Shown piece by piece: positions 38,973 through 50,215 of a stretch of DNA of 64,000 nucleotides. The translations under genes were made by a program, and so were the position numbers. Origin of the DNA: Enoplolaimus lenunculus. Taxonomy: Eukaryota > Nematoda > Enoplea > Enoplida > Thoracostomopsidae. Positions within the stretch are counted from its first letter, which is position 1, and each line of letters opens with the position of its first letter. The notes beneath the pieces were generated by a model that was given only the letters and a program-made list of their open reading frames with translations, did not search any database and was not told the DNA's origin. Where the stretch lies: assembly GCA_030248215.1 (NCBI GenBank), contig JASANG010002726.1, forward strand, positions 1 through 64,000, written 5' to 3'.

Positions 38973-41900
38973 TCAACTCTTCGCGTACAGCCGTCTGACA
39001 GCAAGTCGCCGTTGTTGTTTCTTTTTACAGCATCCGCACGTCAACAAATCAACAAAACACATACGAAAGCTTGGATTGTAACACGTATAAATGAGCGGAT
39101 TGAGAACACTGTTCGAGTATCCGAGCCACAGAAACATCGCTTCAACTACTGGTGGCACACCGCATGTACTGCACGCCGACTGTAGCAGGTACAACGTGAA
39201 AAATGGGAACCAACAAACGATGAAACCTAAAAATAATAGCAGCTAAATTGTACAGCTTAGGCCCACGTATAGAACAAGGGACGGATCGTTTTCCGCCGGG
39301 GCTGTAATAGAGCCAGTTTAAGCTTTAGACTAAACTGTATTGCTTAGGCTTAGACTTAGGCTCATAAATAGGCTCATTCTTTACGCTTCGGCTTAGGCTT
39401 AGGTTAAGGCTTACGCTTTAAAATAGACACATCCTTACGCTTAAGCGTAAGCCTAAGCCTAAGCTTAAGCCCAAGCCTAAGCCTAAGCCTAAGCCTAAGC
39501 CTAAGCCTAAGCCTAAACCTAAGCCTAAGCCTAGGTTTAGGCTTAGAAACATGCTTATACTACTGTAGCGGCCGTGCTCTAAAAATAAGCCACAACTCAA
39601 TTGCTACGCTGAACGAAGATAAGAGCGTTGGGCGCAGTTGCACGCCAAGCCACTGTTCAAGTTCCTTTTACCTGCAACAATAATTGCAATCGTTTTCAAC
39701 GCTTTATTGTCACGCATACTACTCAACGCGTTTCGACCAGCGAGCAATCCGGATTGGCTCGCGTGTTGTTTCGCTGCGGACAGCATTCCGTGCAACAGGC
39801 TTCGGTTGATCGATACAGACGATTTTGAAGTTGCCCATTGGCGTCGCGTGTCGCGTAAACCGCTCGCAACGCTCGCAGTATCCCAACTGTTGCGCGGCGA
39901 CTGAGCGAAGCTTTTATCGGATCCGGTCGTTTCGTCCGTCCCAGTTGTTGTGGTCAGTTTGGCGATCAACAATGCCGGCGACCAGTTGCTAGCGGTTCGG
40001 CTTAAGCGGCTGGATAGCGTGAGTTTAGAGCGACGTTTTGAAGAATCGGTGTCGTGGAGGTGACGAGCGATTATGGAACTTGAATTCGGTTGTAATGATA
40101 CGGCACGGGTAAGACATTTTGAGTCATCAGTCAGGATGGTGGGAACATGCTGGCGAGAGGTTGAGGATACTGATGCGGTTAGAGGTCTGTGACGATAAGG
40201 ACTGTTTGTTACGCTTGGTGGTCGTTCGATGGGTTGCATTTGAGAGCCACGGGTGCGGCCTAACATATCGTGTGGGGTTAAGGTTGACCCTGGCGCTAAA
40301 GAAGGTTGAATTGGTTCGTCTGTGCGTAGGAAATTTTGATGACTACCATGATACGTTTCGTGATTGCTGAATGTTAGCGTGACAGGAAGTAAGTTCGACC
40401 CAGCGGAGCGTATTTCGCCAGTTTTAGAGAAATCAGTGGCCGTTGAAGCGTCACATGGCATTGTTACACTTAAGCTGTACGAACACACTTTTCGAACAGT
40501 TTCACAAGCGGTTGCACTGTTGTTCGGCGCAGTAAGACTGCATTCTGCAATTGTAGATTGCAATTTTCGGCAGTCAAAGGTTGGAGTAGACCTCTTAGGT
40601 ATATTTTGATTTTCTTCGGTCGTAAACGATGACGTAGTAGCAGCACCACGTCGGTCTGTAGGAAACGATTGGATTCCACGTAGTAGTTTACCGGCGCTGT
40701 TGTCTTGATTATTCGATACGCTGATGAGGATAGGTCCTGATTGTGGATGCGACGAATCGTTTGGTTGGTTATGTTTGGTATTTTGAAATAATTTGCACCG
40801 ATTTTTGGTTGTTAAAGTTTGCAGTACCTTTGATTTTGACAGCAATGATTGTTCATCGTCGTCTACGATCTCACATTTGGGACTTGCTGGAGTACTTGGC
40901 AGTACGGTTGAACTTTGATTCGCCTCAATGGATAGTGGACAGCGGCTACTAGTTCGCAGAGGTGCCACCAGCATTAAATTATCACTGTGGTTTAATTTTG
41001 AACACAAATCGTCAGTGATTGGCTGATGCTGATGCTTTAGTTTTGCATCGTCAGGACACTGGTTATTCGCGATTACGTCTGTCCCGTCATGTACTATGGT
41101 GACTTCGACCGGCGTGTTGCATTGTACCATTCCATTTCCTTGTTGTTTCGGCGGCATTCCACGTTGAGTTTGACCAGTGTCCCGTAAAGTCACTCTTAAG
41201 TCGGACTTGAGTGTGTTTGAAGTTGTCGTAGTTGATGAAATTGTTTTTAAAAAATGAAATAACGGATTGGCACCTGTAGTACTATTTCCGGTTCTGGTTT
41301 GGCTTGTTCCCATCCCTCGAAATCCTTGCTTGAGTCTAAACGGAGTCCGACAGCGGCGGGTACGGCGCTCAAGTTCAGAAAGAGGCATATCGATTTCGTC
41401 GATTTGATCAAACGATCCCAGCGGACCTGGAAGCGGATCACATTCCGGATCAGGACTACTCAGTAGCCGGCGGCGCGGTTCTCGACCGATCGCAGGGTCC
41501 AACGCCGCGTCACTTGGTTTATGGGTGCACCGCGATTTTGAGTGCCACGATTGTACGGTCACCGCGGTCCGCTCGCTGCCGCAAGTTGACGCCCTTCGCC
41601 GGACTCGGTCAAATTCGGCAGTCCCCGTTCCGAAGCTGCGTACGCATCCGCCCGTCTGACGACAAACACTTGGAGTAACGCCAAAGCGTTCGCTGATTTC
41701 ATGATGCCGTGACGTAGTGATATGAAAAATGCGACAATAAACAAACAACATAATCACAAGCGGAATAAAAAATGAACCAAACGACGAGTAGATTCGATAC
41801 GACAGCGTGCCGACGTACTCACACCGGTGTTGTTCGTGTGAAAATCCCCACGATGGAACAATCCACGGTGGAGTACAAATCCCGACCGCTAACGTCCATA

Positions 41901-42444
41901 CTGCAAGCGTCAACGAAAGCGCAAGCCGTTTCGTTCGTTTTCGCATATAATTCAATGGATATCGAATTGCGACATAGCGATCCAGGCTGATTGTACAAAG
42001 CGATAAAATTGACGCAGTACACAGTAGCACGTCAAGTGTCGCCCAAATCTTACACAACGTTTTGCCCAGGGTCCAAGCGCCTTTGACAAAATATACCATT
42101 GCTGGCGGCATGATCAACAGCCCGACTAAACAGTCTGCGGTAGCAAGGGATACCAAAAACACGTTTGTAAACGTACGCATTCGTCTATAAATGCAAACTG
42201 ATAAAATGACACCTAAGTTGCCCAGTACAGTTATAATGATTGTTATAACAATTGCACCAGCAAATATGATTTCTGTTGCAGTTAAACAATTATTTCCAGT
42301 TAGCGCAGAATGTGCCGAAATTGACGATGGAAACTCGGCGATGGTGACGTCACATAAAGGTGACACGTCATTGGATGACGACGATAGATTACGATTAATC
42401 ATCGCTGACGTCAAGGGTGAGCTGTTGTTCCAGTACGGTGGCAT
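38973..42444 (-). CDS. Biogenic-amine-type class A GPCR with giant third intracellular loop
   Basis: Two exons on the minus strand, 42444-39672 and 39226-38973, join in frame (donor GTAAAAGG, acceptor TTTTTAG) to 1008 residues. The N-terminus has likely N-glycosylation sites at N6/N7 and N19. TM1 is about 59-83 (GNLGVIL), TM2 96-118 (SLATADCLVGLL), TM3 128-151 with Asp138 where aminergic receptors bind the ligand amine, then DRYVAIRYP, TM4 173-195 and TM5 216-240 (YSSFGSFFIPL). TM6 is split by the intron (LKTIAIIVAG / FIVCWFPFF), and TM7 has NSVLNPLIY. Cys131 and Cys208 are placed for the usual disulfide. The loop between TM5 and TM6 is about 660 residues, rich in Ser/Thr, while the C-tail is short (CCKKKQQRR). 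TM5 and TM6 most resemble octopamine/tyramine/adrenergic-like receptors, but ligand is not assigned. The single intron is nearly filled by a T1b MITE. Further 5' exons cannot be excluded. Confidence 0.93.
39260..39591 (-). mobile_element. T1b telomere-repeat MITE filling the GPCR intron
   Basis: Starts GGCCCACGTATAGAACAAGG then CGGATCGTTTTC, and ends CTAAAAATAAGCC. Inside, on the plus strand, lies the longest near-perfect (GCCTAA)n run of the window (about 39465-39530, ten or more units) next to TTAGGC in the opposite sense, so the run is partly palindromic. It takes up about three quarters of the 445-base intron. Confidence 0.9.
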
Positions 42445-42936
42445 AATGTCAATATTAATATAGTTTCAAAAGTTAGTGCTATGTCTATACGTATAATGTA
42501 AACTTAAATTTTTCGTGGACATAGTTTATAAATATAACCAGTACCTACACTTGAAAAACTCGCTCGCAGTGCCCGAGGAGACACGGGTGGGGGGCTCTGT
42601 CCAAACTTCAAGGCGGTGCGCCCAAAGTCGCGAGTGAAGCGAACGCGAAGCCAGACGCATTTTAAAACTTGTCACAGGACATAGAAAATTAGTTGAGCTG
42701 AGTATAAGGGCAAAGTCTCTAAATATTTGCATTGTAAGTTTGATTTTAACCCTGAAAAAAATTACATTCGGTAGCCGGTGGGGTGGAATGCATTCTCCAC
42801 CCCCCCCCCCCTGGATCCGCCCTGGTTTAGCGCTATAAAAAGACTAATGACCTCTCAGTAAGCGAGAACCAGGAATATAAATTTCAGGGATAATAAACCG
42901 TCATCATTACTTGGTTTTAAGGCAAAAATGCGTCTA
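42445..42936. other. Upstream flank of the GPCR gene
   Basis: Presumed promoter and 5' UTR side of the GPCR. No TATA box or trans-splice acceptor could be assigned. Contains a C-rich run near 42800 and GCGAGTGAAGCGAACGCG words. Confidence 0.35.
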
Positions 42937-43188
42937 CACTGTAAATTCCAATGTGTTGATTAATCAATTCAGAGAGCGAGTTGGTGATTTCTGAATTAAT
43001 ATCAATAAACATTAACTCATTCTGAGTTGAGTTGATTCTCACTGTGAGTTGAGTTGACTTTGGGTGAGTTGGTTAATTAACTCATAACGAATTGAATCAA
43101 CTCAACTTTCTGAGTTCTGATAGTCCTAACTCAGATTGAGTGATTCAACTCATTCTGAGTTAAAATCAACTCACTGAAATTTCCAGTG
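42937..43188. mobile_element. FB2 MITE, copy 2
   Basis: CACTGTAAATTCCAATGTGT to AAATTTCCAGTG, flanked by TA at both ends. The interior repeats TGAGTTGATT and AATCAACTCA words. Confidence 0.9.
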
Positions 43189-43419
43189 TAGCTTCTCGCT
43201 CGCTTTGCTTTACGATAATTCGTTTAACTGGAAATGACATGACGAATGATTAGGCCAGGTGTAGACACACGGTTCGTAAAGATTTAGACACACCTATTAA
43301 CGGAGTAAATTCGAGGTGTTGGCGAACCACAAAGCTTCCGGTCAAAACTCTTGATTCACAGATTGTCCACTGCCCAAAGACGTAAAGTTTGGTTTTTAAA
43401 AGATCGTGGTACTTAGCTT

Positions 43420-43550
43420 GCAGGCTCGTAGCCAGCCCACCTTGCTGGCGGGCGGGGGGCGGGTGGTAAAAATTTTTTTAGGCAATTTTTTCAGGGGAGG
43501 CTGAGCTTTCTCTGGCTTCGTCTTTGCTGCGGACCCATGAGCTTGATAGT
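43420..43550 (-). mobile_element. Family C MITE, copy 7 (internal deletion)
   Basis: GCTCGTAGCCAGCCCACCTT, a G-rich tract, TAAAAATTTTTTTAGGC and CAGGGGAGGCTGAGC are present, but the AAGTCATTGAAAACC core is missing. Confidence 0.65.
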
Positions 43551-43872
43551 TCGCTAGCGAAAGTTTCGTCGAAATGTTTAGTCCAGTTTATTTTACGTTG
43601 AAATCAACTTTAGTTTGAGTTAAAGCTAAATTTGTGAAAAAAATAGTAAAACGTTCTTTGTCTTTTTTGAAAAAATAAAAAGATTTGACCAACTTACCAT
43701 GCCAGCGAGGAAGGTGCTTCAAAGAATCACTTGAAAATTAGATTTCCGCTTTGTGGGCAAATTTAATTTTGATACTCTGTGGACGCATTTAGTGCTTGAA
43801 CTGTGACAGTTCAAAGTTTTAAAGCGACACTAAGAAAACAACCATACCATCACCGAAGAGATGGTTATATAC

Positions 43873-44386
43873 TACACAAAAAACATCTTCTGATATTCAA
43901 GAAATATTTTCTTAAATTCAAGACAATTATGTCTTAATCTAGACACCAGACATATATGCTTTGAATGCTAGTCATTTGTTTCTGAAATATTTCCGAAATG
44001 TGTGTTTAAAACTATTAACGCTTAAATGTTTTAAATTTAAGAGTGTGAGCGATTAAGACAAATATTTCTGAAATACAAGTATTTATATACTCGTTCTTGA
44101 ATATAAATAGAGCAAATTTTTTACTTACATAAAAATAAAAAAATAAATTCTGGAATTTATAAGACAACTGTTTCTTGAAAGAAACAAATTTGTTTCTCAT
44201 CAATTGTAAATAGTAATTTCTTGAGCATAAGACATTTATGTTTTAACCATTTCAAACACAAATTTCTGAACAAATTTCTGAGCTGTTTACGGTTTAATTA
44301 ATGTCTGAAATACAACACATCAACGTTTTGAAAATTTAAGAAAGAAAGAGTCTTTAAATTTCAAGACAATTTAATATTTTGTGCGT
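43873..44386. mobile_element. Family H element, copy 1
   Basis: Begins TACACAAAAAACATCTTCTG and ends AATATTTTGTGCGTA; rich in AAGAAAT/TTTCTTAA and TTCTGAAAT words, as at 59694-59941. A foldback MITE is likely; ends approximate. Confidence 0.55.
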
Positions 44387-45350
44387 ACTTGCGACCAAAT
44401 TTTTGTGAAATATATGAACGATATGGCGGTAACCTGAATTGTACTATTATTAACCAGTGAGATTTTAGAGCTTCCCTGATTCAACCGATGACTAAACCCA
44501 GGCCAGAAAATAGAACCCTTATTCTATTTTTCTACAGTAGGTATTTTGTTTTAAGCTTTAGTTTTCCGCAATTTTTATAGTTTCGATCATATTTTAAGTT
44601 AATATCCTTACTAAGCCATAGCTACATCTGATCGACCCGAAACTAAATTCACAACGCTTTGGTATCAGGCTTGAATCACCCGGACGTACTCCTTTTGTTA
44701 TTTGGTCACAGTCTGATATTTATTTTTCAACCCATCGTTGAGTCATTTCAATTCGATACGTTTCACTTTTATCAGTTTATATAGGCCCTAATAAAGCCTT
44801 TTACGCTCTGATACAGAGTCCAATTGGTTTGGAACTGAAAATAGAAAGCGATCTGTTGTTATACTCCGCCCGTGCCTCGTATTCGAATACCTACAGCATC
44901 CTTGGCGTTGTAAACTTTAAAAATTCCCATTTTGGAATAACCAGGTTGCACGTTGCTACGTTTATCGTGCGATAGCTTACAATAGCTGCGGTTCTGTCAC
45001 GTTTCTGTGTCCACTACACAAGCAAACTTGTAAAATAATAATACAGATACACTTACAAGGTGTTTGAGTAAACACCAACACACTCGAACACTACTAAGCA
45101 ACCGTAGCTTTGTGAAGTTTATACCGGAAACTTTAGTACGCGACCGGAAACTACTCACCGAAAACAATTTTCACTGTGTGTACGAGCGTTTTTATTTCGG
45201 TTGTTAGAAAACTAAAAAACACTTGAAGCATACGTACGTATTGATCACCCTCGGCATACAAGGCAGGGTGTTTACCAGACGTGAAAAATACCAAAGGTGG
45301 AGGCGGACAAAATTAACTGGAACCGGACATAAACCCGGATATGAAACGAA
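44387..45350. other. Gene-free spacer
   Basis: No coding sequence or defined element recognised. The last part (45240-45350) is CCGGAT/CCGGA-rich and resembles flanks of family K. Confidence 0.45.
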
Positions 45351-45680
45351 ATTAAAAGCAAATTTAAACAATGTTTAATTTGTTAAATTTAAAGCAAATT
45401 TAAACAATGATTAATTTGTTAATTTTAAAGCAAATTTAAACAATGTTTAATTTGTTAATTTTAAAGCAAATTTAAACAATGTTTAATTTGTTAAATTTAA
45501 AGCAAATTTAAACAATGTTTAATTTGTTAAATTTAAAGCAAATTTAAACAATGATTAATTTGTTAATTTTAAAGCAAATTTAAACAATGTTTAATTTGTT
45601 AATTTTAAAGCAAATTTAAACAATGTTTAATTTGTTAAATTTAAAGCAAATTTAAACAATGTTTAATTTGTTAATTTTAG
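45351..45680. repeat. 36-bp satellite, about nine copies, with four-unit higher order
   Basis: Monomers of 36 bp contain AAAGCAAATTTAAACAATG. Variant types alternate in the order A-B-C-A then A-B-C-A then C, defined by GTTT/GATT and TTAAATTT/TTAATTTT differences. The array therefore grew by duplicating a 144-bp tetramer. Confidence 0.96.
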
Positions 45681-46560
45681 CAAATATCTGTGAAGGGTTG
45701 AAAATGGATTTTTTTGTGCTTTAGACTTAGTTTTATAGAAATCTTGACGATTTATTTCTAAAAAAATTTGTACTGAGCTTAATTTGAACGTACAGTACAA
45801 TACAAATCTTGCAAATCTATGCAAAATTTCACCACTGACATTTGTGGAATCGCTGGCACAAACTCTACCGAAGACTAATCCGGTTGTCCGAGGCTGATTT
45901 TCAACCGGAGCCGGAGACAGACGTCCGGTAGTATACTGACGCCAGGAGAGTCGAGGGGATATAGGAGATATATCTTGTGTCGAAATTATAGAAGAAACAA
46001 GAGAAAAAACAGCTTTAATAGGATACTACGAAGTCAACTAATAAGAATTTATAATAGGGTTTCTGATACTGCCGAGTAAAGGCTTAACCTTACGATGTAT
46101 GCCCTAAACCAAAACAATTTTTTTTAGGTTTTTGATCACAGTTTGCTATTAGTTCACGGCTGCTAATACCGGGGTGGGGTGAGCAAAACGCTGGTGCCAT
46201 ACGAATATCTTCGCCTAGCAACATCTTCGCCTCCCCTCACAAGCTGAAATACTTGTTTATAGTATTGAAAATTTTGAGTTACAAAAGATTCTATTGCACC
46301 CTTTGTAAAATCTGCATGCCGCCTGTGCTAACAATCTCTGCATGCTAGCTTGTATTTTAGTTCGGACAACATCAAGAATGAAATTTCCAGCTGCGAAGCG
46401 TATCTTTCTGAGAAAGCCTAAAACACGAAAGGTATATACAAACCGATTGTATAGTAGCCATTAAAACTGGTTAATCAAAATTAATTTTAAGTCAAAACCA
46501 AATATTCTAGCCTAAAGCCCGAGAAACGGCTCTGTTTCGATAGGTGCTTGCAAGCCAGCG
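45681..46560. other. Gene-free spacer with a family K-like remnant
   Basis: The CCGGTTGTCCGAGGCTGATT and CAACCGGAGCCGGAGACAGA words near 45880-45925 resemble the right end of family K. The rest shows no gene. Confidence 0.4.
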
Positions 46561-46963
46561 TTCCCCATTTTGAGTCCCAATCAATAATAGTCCGTATCCC
46601 TAATGAGAGTCCGTAAGCGGATAGAGCCCGTAAACGCTATTTAGAGTCCATAAATGTTAATTATCAATAATTGTAGCGCATAAATGATTCCAGGGCCAAA
46701 TAAAGTTGAGTTCGAAACTTTAAAGCGTACTTAAGTTTTGAAAGTAAATATTCCAAAGTATAACCTTGCATTATCGCTTAAGTTTTTGATACAAGACAAA
46801 ACGTTTAATTAAACAGACAGTTGTAATACCGGATGTATATCAGTAACGAGGGGCGGCGGAGGGCGGGTTAAAAATAAATAACAATCCGTAACCGAATAAT
46901 ACTGGGGTACCCTCTGGAGAGGCCAAATAAATATTAGTCCCTCCTCTTATTCGGGTCACTACA
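46561..46963. mobile_element. Family J MITE, left terminus lost
   Basis: From CCATTTTGAGTCCCAATCAA to CTCTTATTCGGGTCACTACA, same order as the 38175 copy. The left TGTAGTGAC end is absent. Confidence 0.85.
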
Positions 46964-47617
46964 ATACCGGTCCGGTCAGTTGTACATGTCAGTTTCACCA
47001 AGTGAGTCTACGATGATGAGAAGAGTATGCAACTTTATACCTGATTTTTCATGGTACAAAATGTACAGGCATACGCGAGTCATTTTTTGTTATACCCCAA
47101 CCTAAAACCTCATCTGGTTTAAAGTACCAGCGTTGCTGCATAATAACCAGAAAACCCCATTTACATTCTCGACACCTAATGTTTACACAAACCTGTTGCC
47201 CACGATTAAGCAATAATAATAATCACTCTGCATGCTATGATAATTTAAATTCGAACTGAAAATTAAGTGAAAATAGAAAATAACATTTTTGTCTCAATTT
47301 TGAGTCCTTAAAATTATTGTTTTTTGAAAATTTCTTCTATCGAATGCACTTTTAATTTGGCCTAAATTTTGCGAAATAAAACGACGAAACTTCGAGATTT
47401 CTTTGCCTTCGTAAATTGTTAACGTCTCTCCTCGTTTGGTCACAGGTTAAATTGTAACCCTAAAGTTACCCAAGGAACTATTTAATTAAATGACAACGCT
47501 TACATTAGTGTCTCATATTCATGGCTTTGGTTCAAGAACACCGTTTCTAAGGCTTATGATTAGAATTAGACATTCTGCAAAACTAACCTTTGACCCGATT
47601 TGGTTAGATCTGTTTTG

Positions 47618-47730
47618 ATATATATATATGTATATGTATATATATGTATATATATGTATATATATGTATATATATGTATATATATGTATATATATCTATA
47701 TATATCTATATATACTTATATATATATTTG
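47618..47730. repeat. (TATATATG)n-type microsatellite
   Basis: Alternating TATATA with regularly spaced G, later C, substitutions: about 110 bases. Confidence 0.95.
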
Positions 47731-48251
47731 ACATTTTAAGATGTTTTAAAATATCACAATTTCACCACATCAAACGTCGGGTTTGAAAAACTAACGATAT
47801 CCACGAGGAACAACGGTGCTTGCACCAGGTATAAAATTAATAAATTTTCAATCAGCTTATAATGAAATACGTTCTTCGCAAATAAAGTTCAGTGGGATTA
47901 ATTAGATTCAAAGTTAAAAGCGGCTTTAGCGAAAACCGGTAGGAGTATCAGCGATTTTCGGCTTGATTATTAACCTAAGAGTGATTTAATTGTGAAGTGA
48001 TTCCGGCTACCAGTGTCCCGTAGTGGCTGATTTACGGATTTAATTATGTTCAATGCGAAATCTCTTGTAAAAATATCGTCCAAAACTTAACCATAAAATG
48101 CCAGTGTGGTAGCTAAAAAATTTTTATAGAAAAAAAATTATTTGAATTTAATTCCAAAATCAAAATTGTTATATGTTCTACTGGTAACAGCACAGAAGTC
48201 ACTCGTATTACTTTGATTTCAGTTCAAATTAGTCACATTATTCCAAACTGG
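47731..48251. other. Gene-free spacer
   Basis: No gene or repeat family recognised. Confidence 0.45.
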
Positions 48252-48476
48252 GGTCCATGTAAAGATCAGGGGCGAAACGTTTTTCTGTGGAACTGTAGTA
48301 GAGAAAGCTTAAGTTTTAGACTAATTTTTAGTTTCGCTTAGGCTTACGCTAAGGAATATGCTCATTCTTATGCTTAGGCTTAGGATTAGGAATATGCTCA
48401 TTCTTACGCTTAGATTTAGGCTTAGGCTTCGGAATATGCTTATAATACAGTTCCGCCTTTGTTCTTTATATTGGCC
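48252..48476 (-). mobile_element. T1 telomere-repeat MITE
   Basis: GGTCCATGTAAAGATCAGGG to CCGCCTTTGTTCTTTATATT then GGCC, with two GGAATATGCTCATTCTTA boxes around TTAGGC units. Confidence 0.93.
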
Positions 48477-48808
48477 TAAACCGCTATAAAATTCACAATA
48501 GTCGCGATATTAAACAAACTAAAATGGACCAAGCCATGTTATGCTCGTTCTTCTACCTGTCACCTGGTGAAACTACAGCAAAATGCTTGACAATATGCTG
48601 TGACCCATACACACTTTGCCACAAACAGGTTCAAGTTTAAACTTAGGTTAAGACTCAGGCTTAGACTGAGGTTTCAGAAAACGCTTACTTACTACGTAAG
48701 CCTAAATGTAAGCCTATTAAGCCTAAGCTTTAACCTTTCAAATACAAACCTGGCGCCTGGCTCAAAATCTGAAAAATCCCAAACTATCAACAACATCGCT
48801 TAAATTGT

Positions 48809-49029
48809 GGACCCGTATTGTCAAATGTGTCTAGCACCAATCACCAGTTCGCTCTTGTATTACTTTCGAACCAGCGAATGATGAAGCTCAAAATTCAGCA
48901 CAATTTTTGCATTTAATTTGTCCTACTCCTGCACCAAGTTTGGGATCCGCAATGGCAGAGGTTCGTCCGTTTGAAAACCTATCGCACGCTGGTGATAGTT
49001 GCTATTCAAAATTTGAGGATACGGACCCT
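48809..49029. mobile_element. Family D MITE, copy 3
   Basis: GGACCCGTATTGTCAAATGT to AAAATTTGAGGATACGGACCC, with subterminal CACCAGTTCG / CACGCTGGTGATAG pairing. Confidence 0.85.
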
Positions 49030-49514
49030 GACATTTAGCTATAGTTACAGTTCAACTGTAACCGCAAGGTTGATTTCCGTTTGAATGCAGTTTTGACGAA
49101 TCTAAACCAATAACAGCTACAAGTAAACGTCAGAAGCCTTCATTTTAAACGTTTTAAAGCTAAAATATGTTCTAGAAAATCAGTTTGATAACAAATAGCA
49201 AAAATGATGTCGATTGGTACAGGAAATCACTCGCATTGACGTAAAGTTGACTCATATTTGTGGTTCAGCATCCCGTTCGAGTCCGTTCGCGTCAAGGGAA
49301 GCGCTTCCACTAAAAATGTTCACCCCCCCCCCTCTTGAAATATTTTACCCACGTTTGTGTAAGTCTTGCAAAATCGTATAGTACACCGCGCCTAGAGCTG
49401 CTTAAAAGGGTGTTTATCTCGTTTAAGTGGTGTCACCAGTGGCGAAAGACAGCGATAAGTGGATTATATCCGCAAAAGATTTCTGGAGACTCAAAACAGC
49501 CCTGTTAAAGGCAC

Positions 49515-49680
49515 AGGCCTGTAGCCAGCCAACCTTGCTACGGGAGGGTGAACAATTTCCAAGGAGGGGCATTTAAAGGTTTTCAGTGACTTACAAGCAA
49601 GGTTGAAAATGTTCTAGGGGAGCCAAAATTTTTCAAGGGGGGGCTAAGATCCCCCTGGCCCCCTTTGGCTACAGGGCCCG
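49515..49680 (-). mobile_element. Family C MITE, copy 8
   Basis: AGGCCTGTAGCCAGCCAACC to CCCTTTGGCTACAGGGCCCG, with GGTTTTCAGTGACTTACAAG in the middle. One of the cleanest C copies; both ends pair. Confidence 0.88.
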
Positions 49681-49744
49681 TATATACGGTAGAGCAACTT
49701 GCAAAATGGACAAAAATTTTGTCATTCGCTACACTCGATTACAA

Positions 49745-49803
49745 AAAGGTTTCAGATAAAGTTACCACTCCTGAAAGGTTTCAGATAAGTTACCACTCCT
49801 GAA
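49745..49803. repeat. 30-bp direct duplication
   Basis: AGGTTTCAGATAAAGTTACC plus ACTCCTGAA, repeated once head to tail with a one-base length difference. Confidence 0.93.
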
Positions 49804-50064
49804 ATGAAATGCCCGTCTCATGTCTCTGCGTATCACATTGCTGCAAACGGTCCATGTCGACCTTGCTTGGAGCCGGTAATCAACCGTATCCTACCACCCT
49901 TGATTTCGAACAATTTTAATACAAAACATTGACGTTTGATAAGTTTTTAACCTCAAGATTTCAAAATAATACTTGGAGTAGTAAGATTTACCATAAAAAA
50001 ATTTCGACAAGATATTTTTTACAGAAAGATTATGTGACAGTTAAAACCACCCATGTAAATTTAT

Positions 50065-50215
50065 AGGGCCTGTCTAGTGCCTCCTAGTAACCCTGAGCCT
50101 AAACCTAAGCCTAAAGCGTAAAACTTTAGCTTAAACATAAGCCTAAATTTATAAATCTAACCATCCCAGTGTCTGAGATTCCAACTCACCGTGTCTGTCC
50201 ATGTGCTAACCCTTA
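50065..50215. repeat. Loose telomere-like repeat (possible third family)
   Basis: GGGCCTGTCTAGTGCCTCCT, then CCTAAACCTAAGCCTAAAGC, then words ending GTGTCTGTCC. A similar arrangement with CCTAAACCTGAGCC is at 50800-50935. Confidence 0.45.

Noticed and set aside
39440-39540. A true telomere or chromosome-fusion scar
   Set aside because: The array is short, lies inside an intron and is bounded by T1b transposon ends, as are the other arrays. It is interstitial cargo.
39604-39671. GPCR coding continuing to the stop at 39604
   Set aside because: The reading frame runs on into the intron, but TM6 would be cut after IIVAG. Splicing at the GT at 39671 to 39226 restores FIVCWFPFF and TM7.
39628-42463. 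Plus-strand open frames antisense to the GPCR exon
   Set aside because: They are shadows of a conserved 2.77-kb coding exon on the minus strand.
45351-45680. A CRISPR array
   Set aside because: Units are contiguous 36-mers with no unique spacers, in a eukaryotic context.
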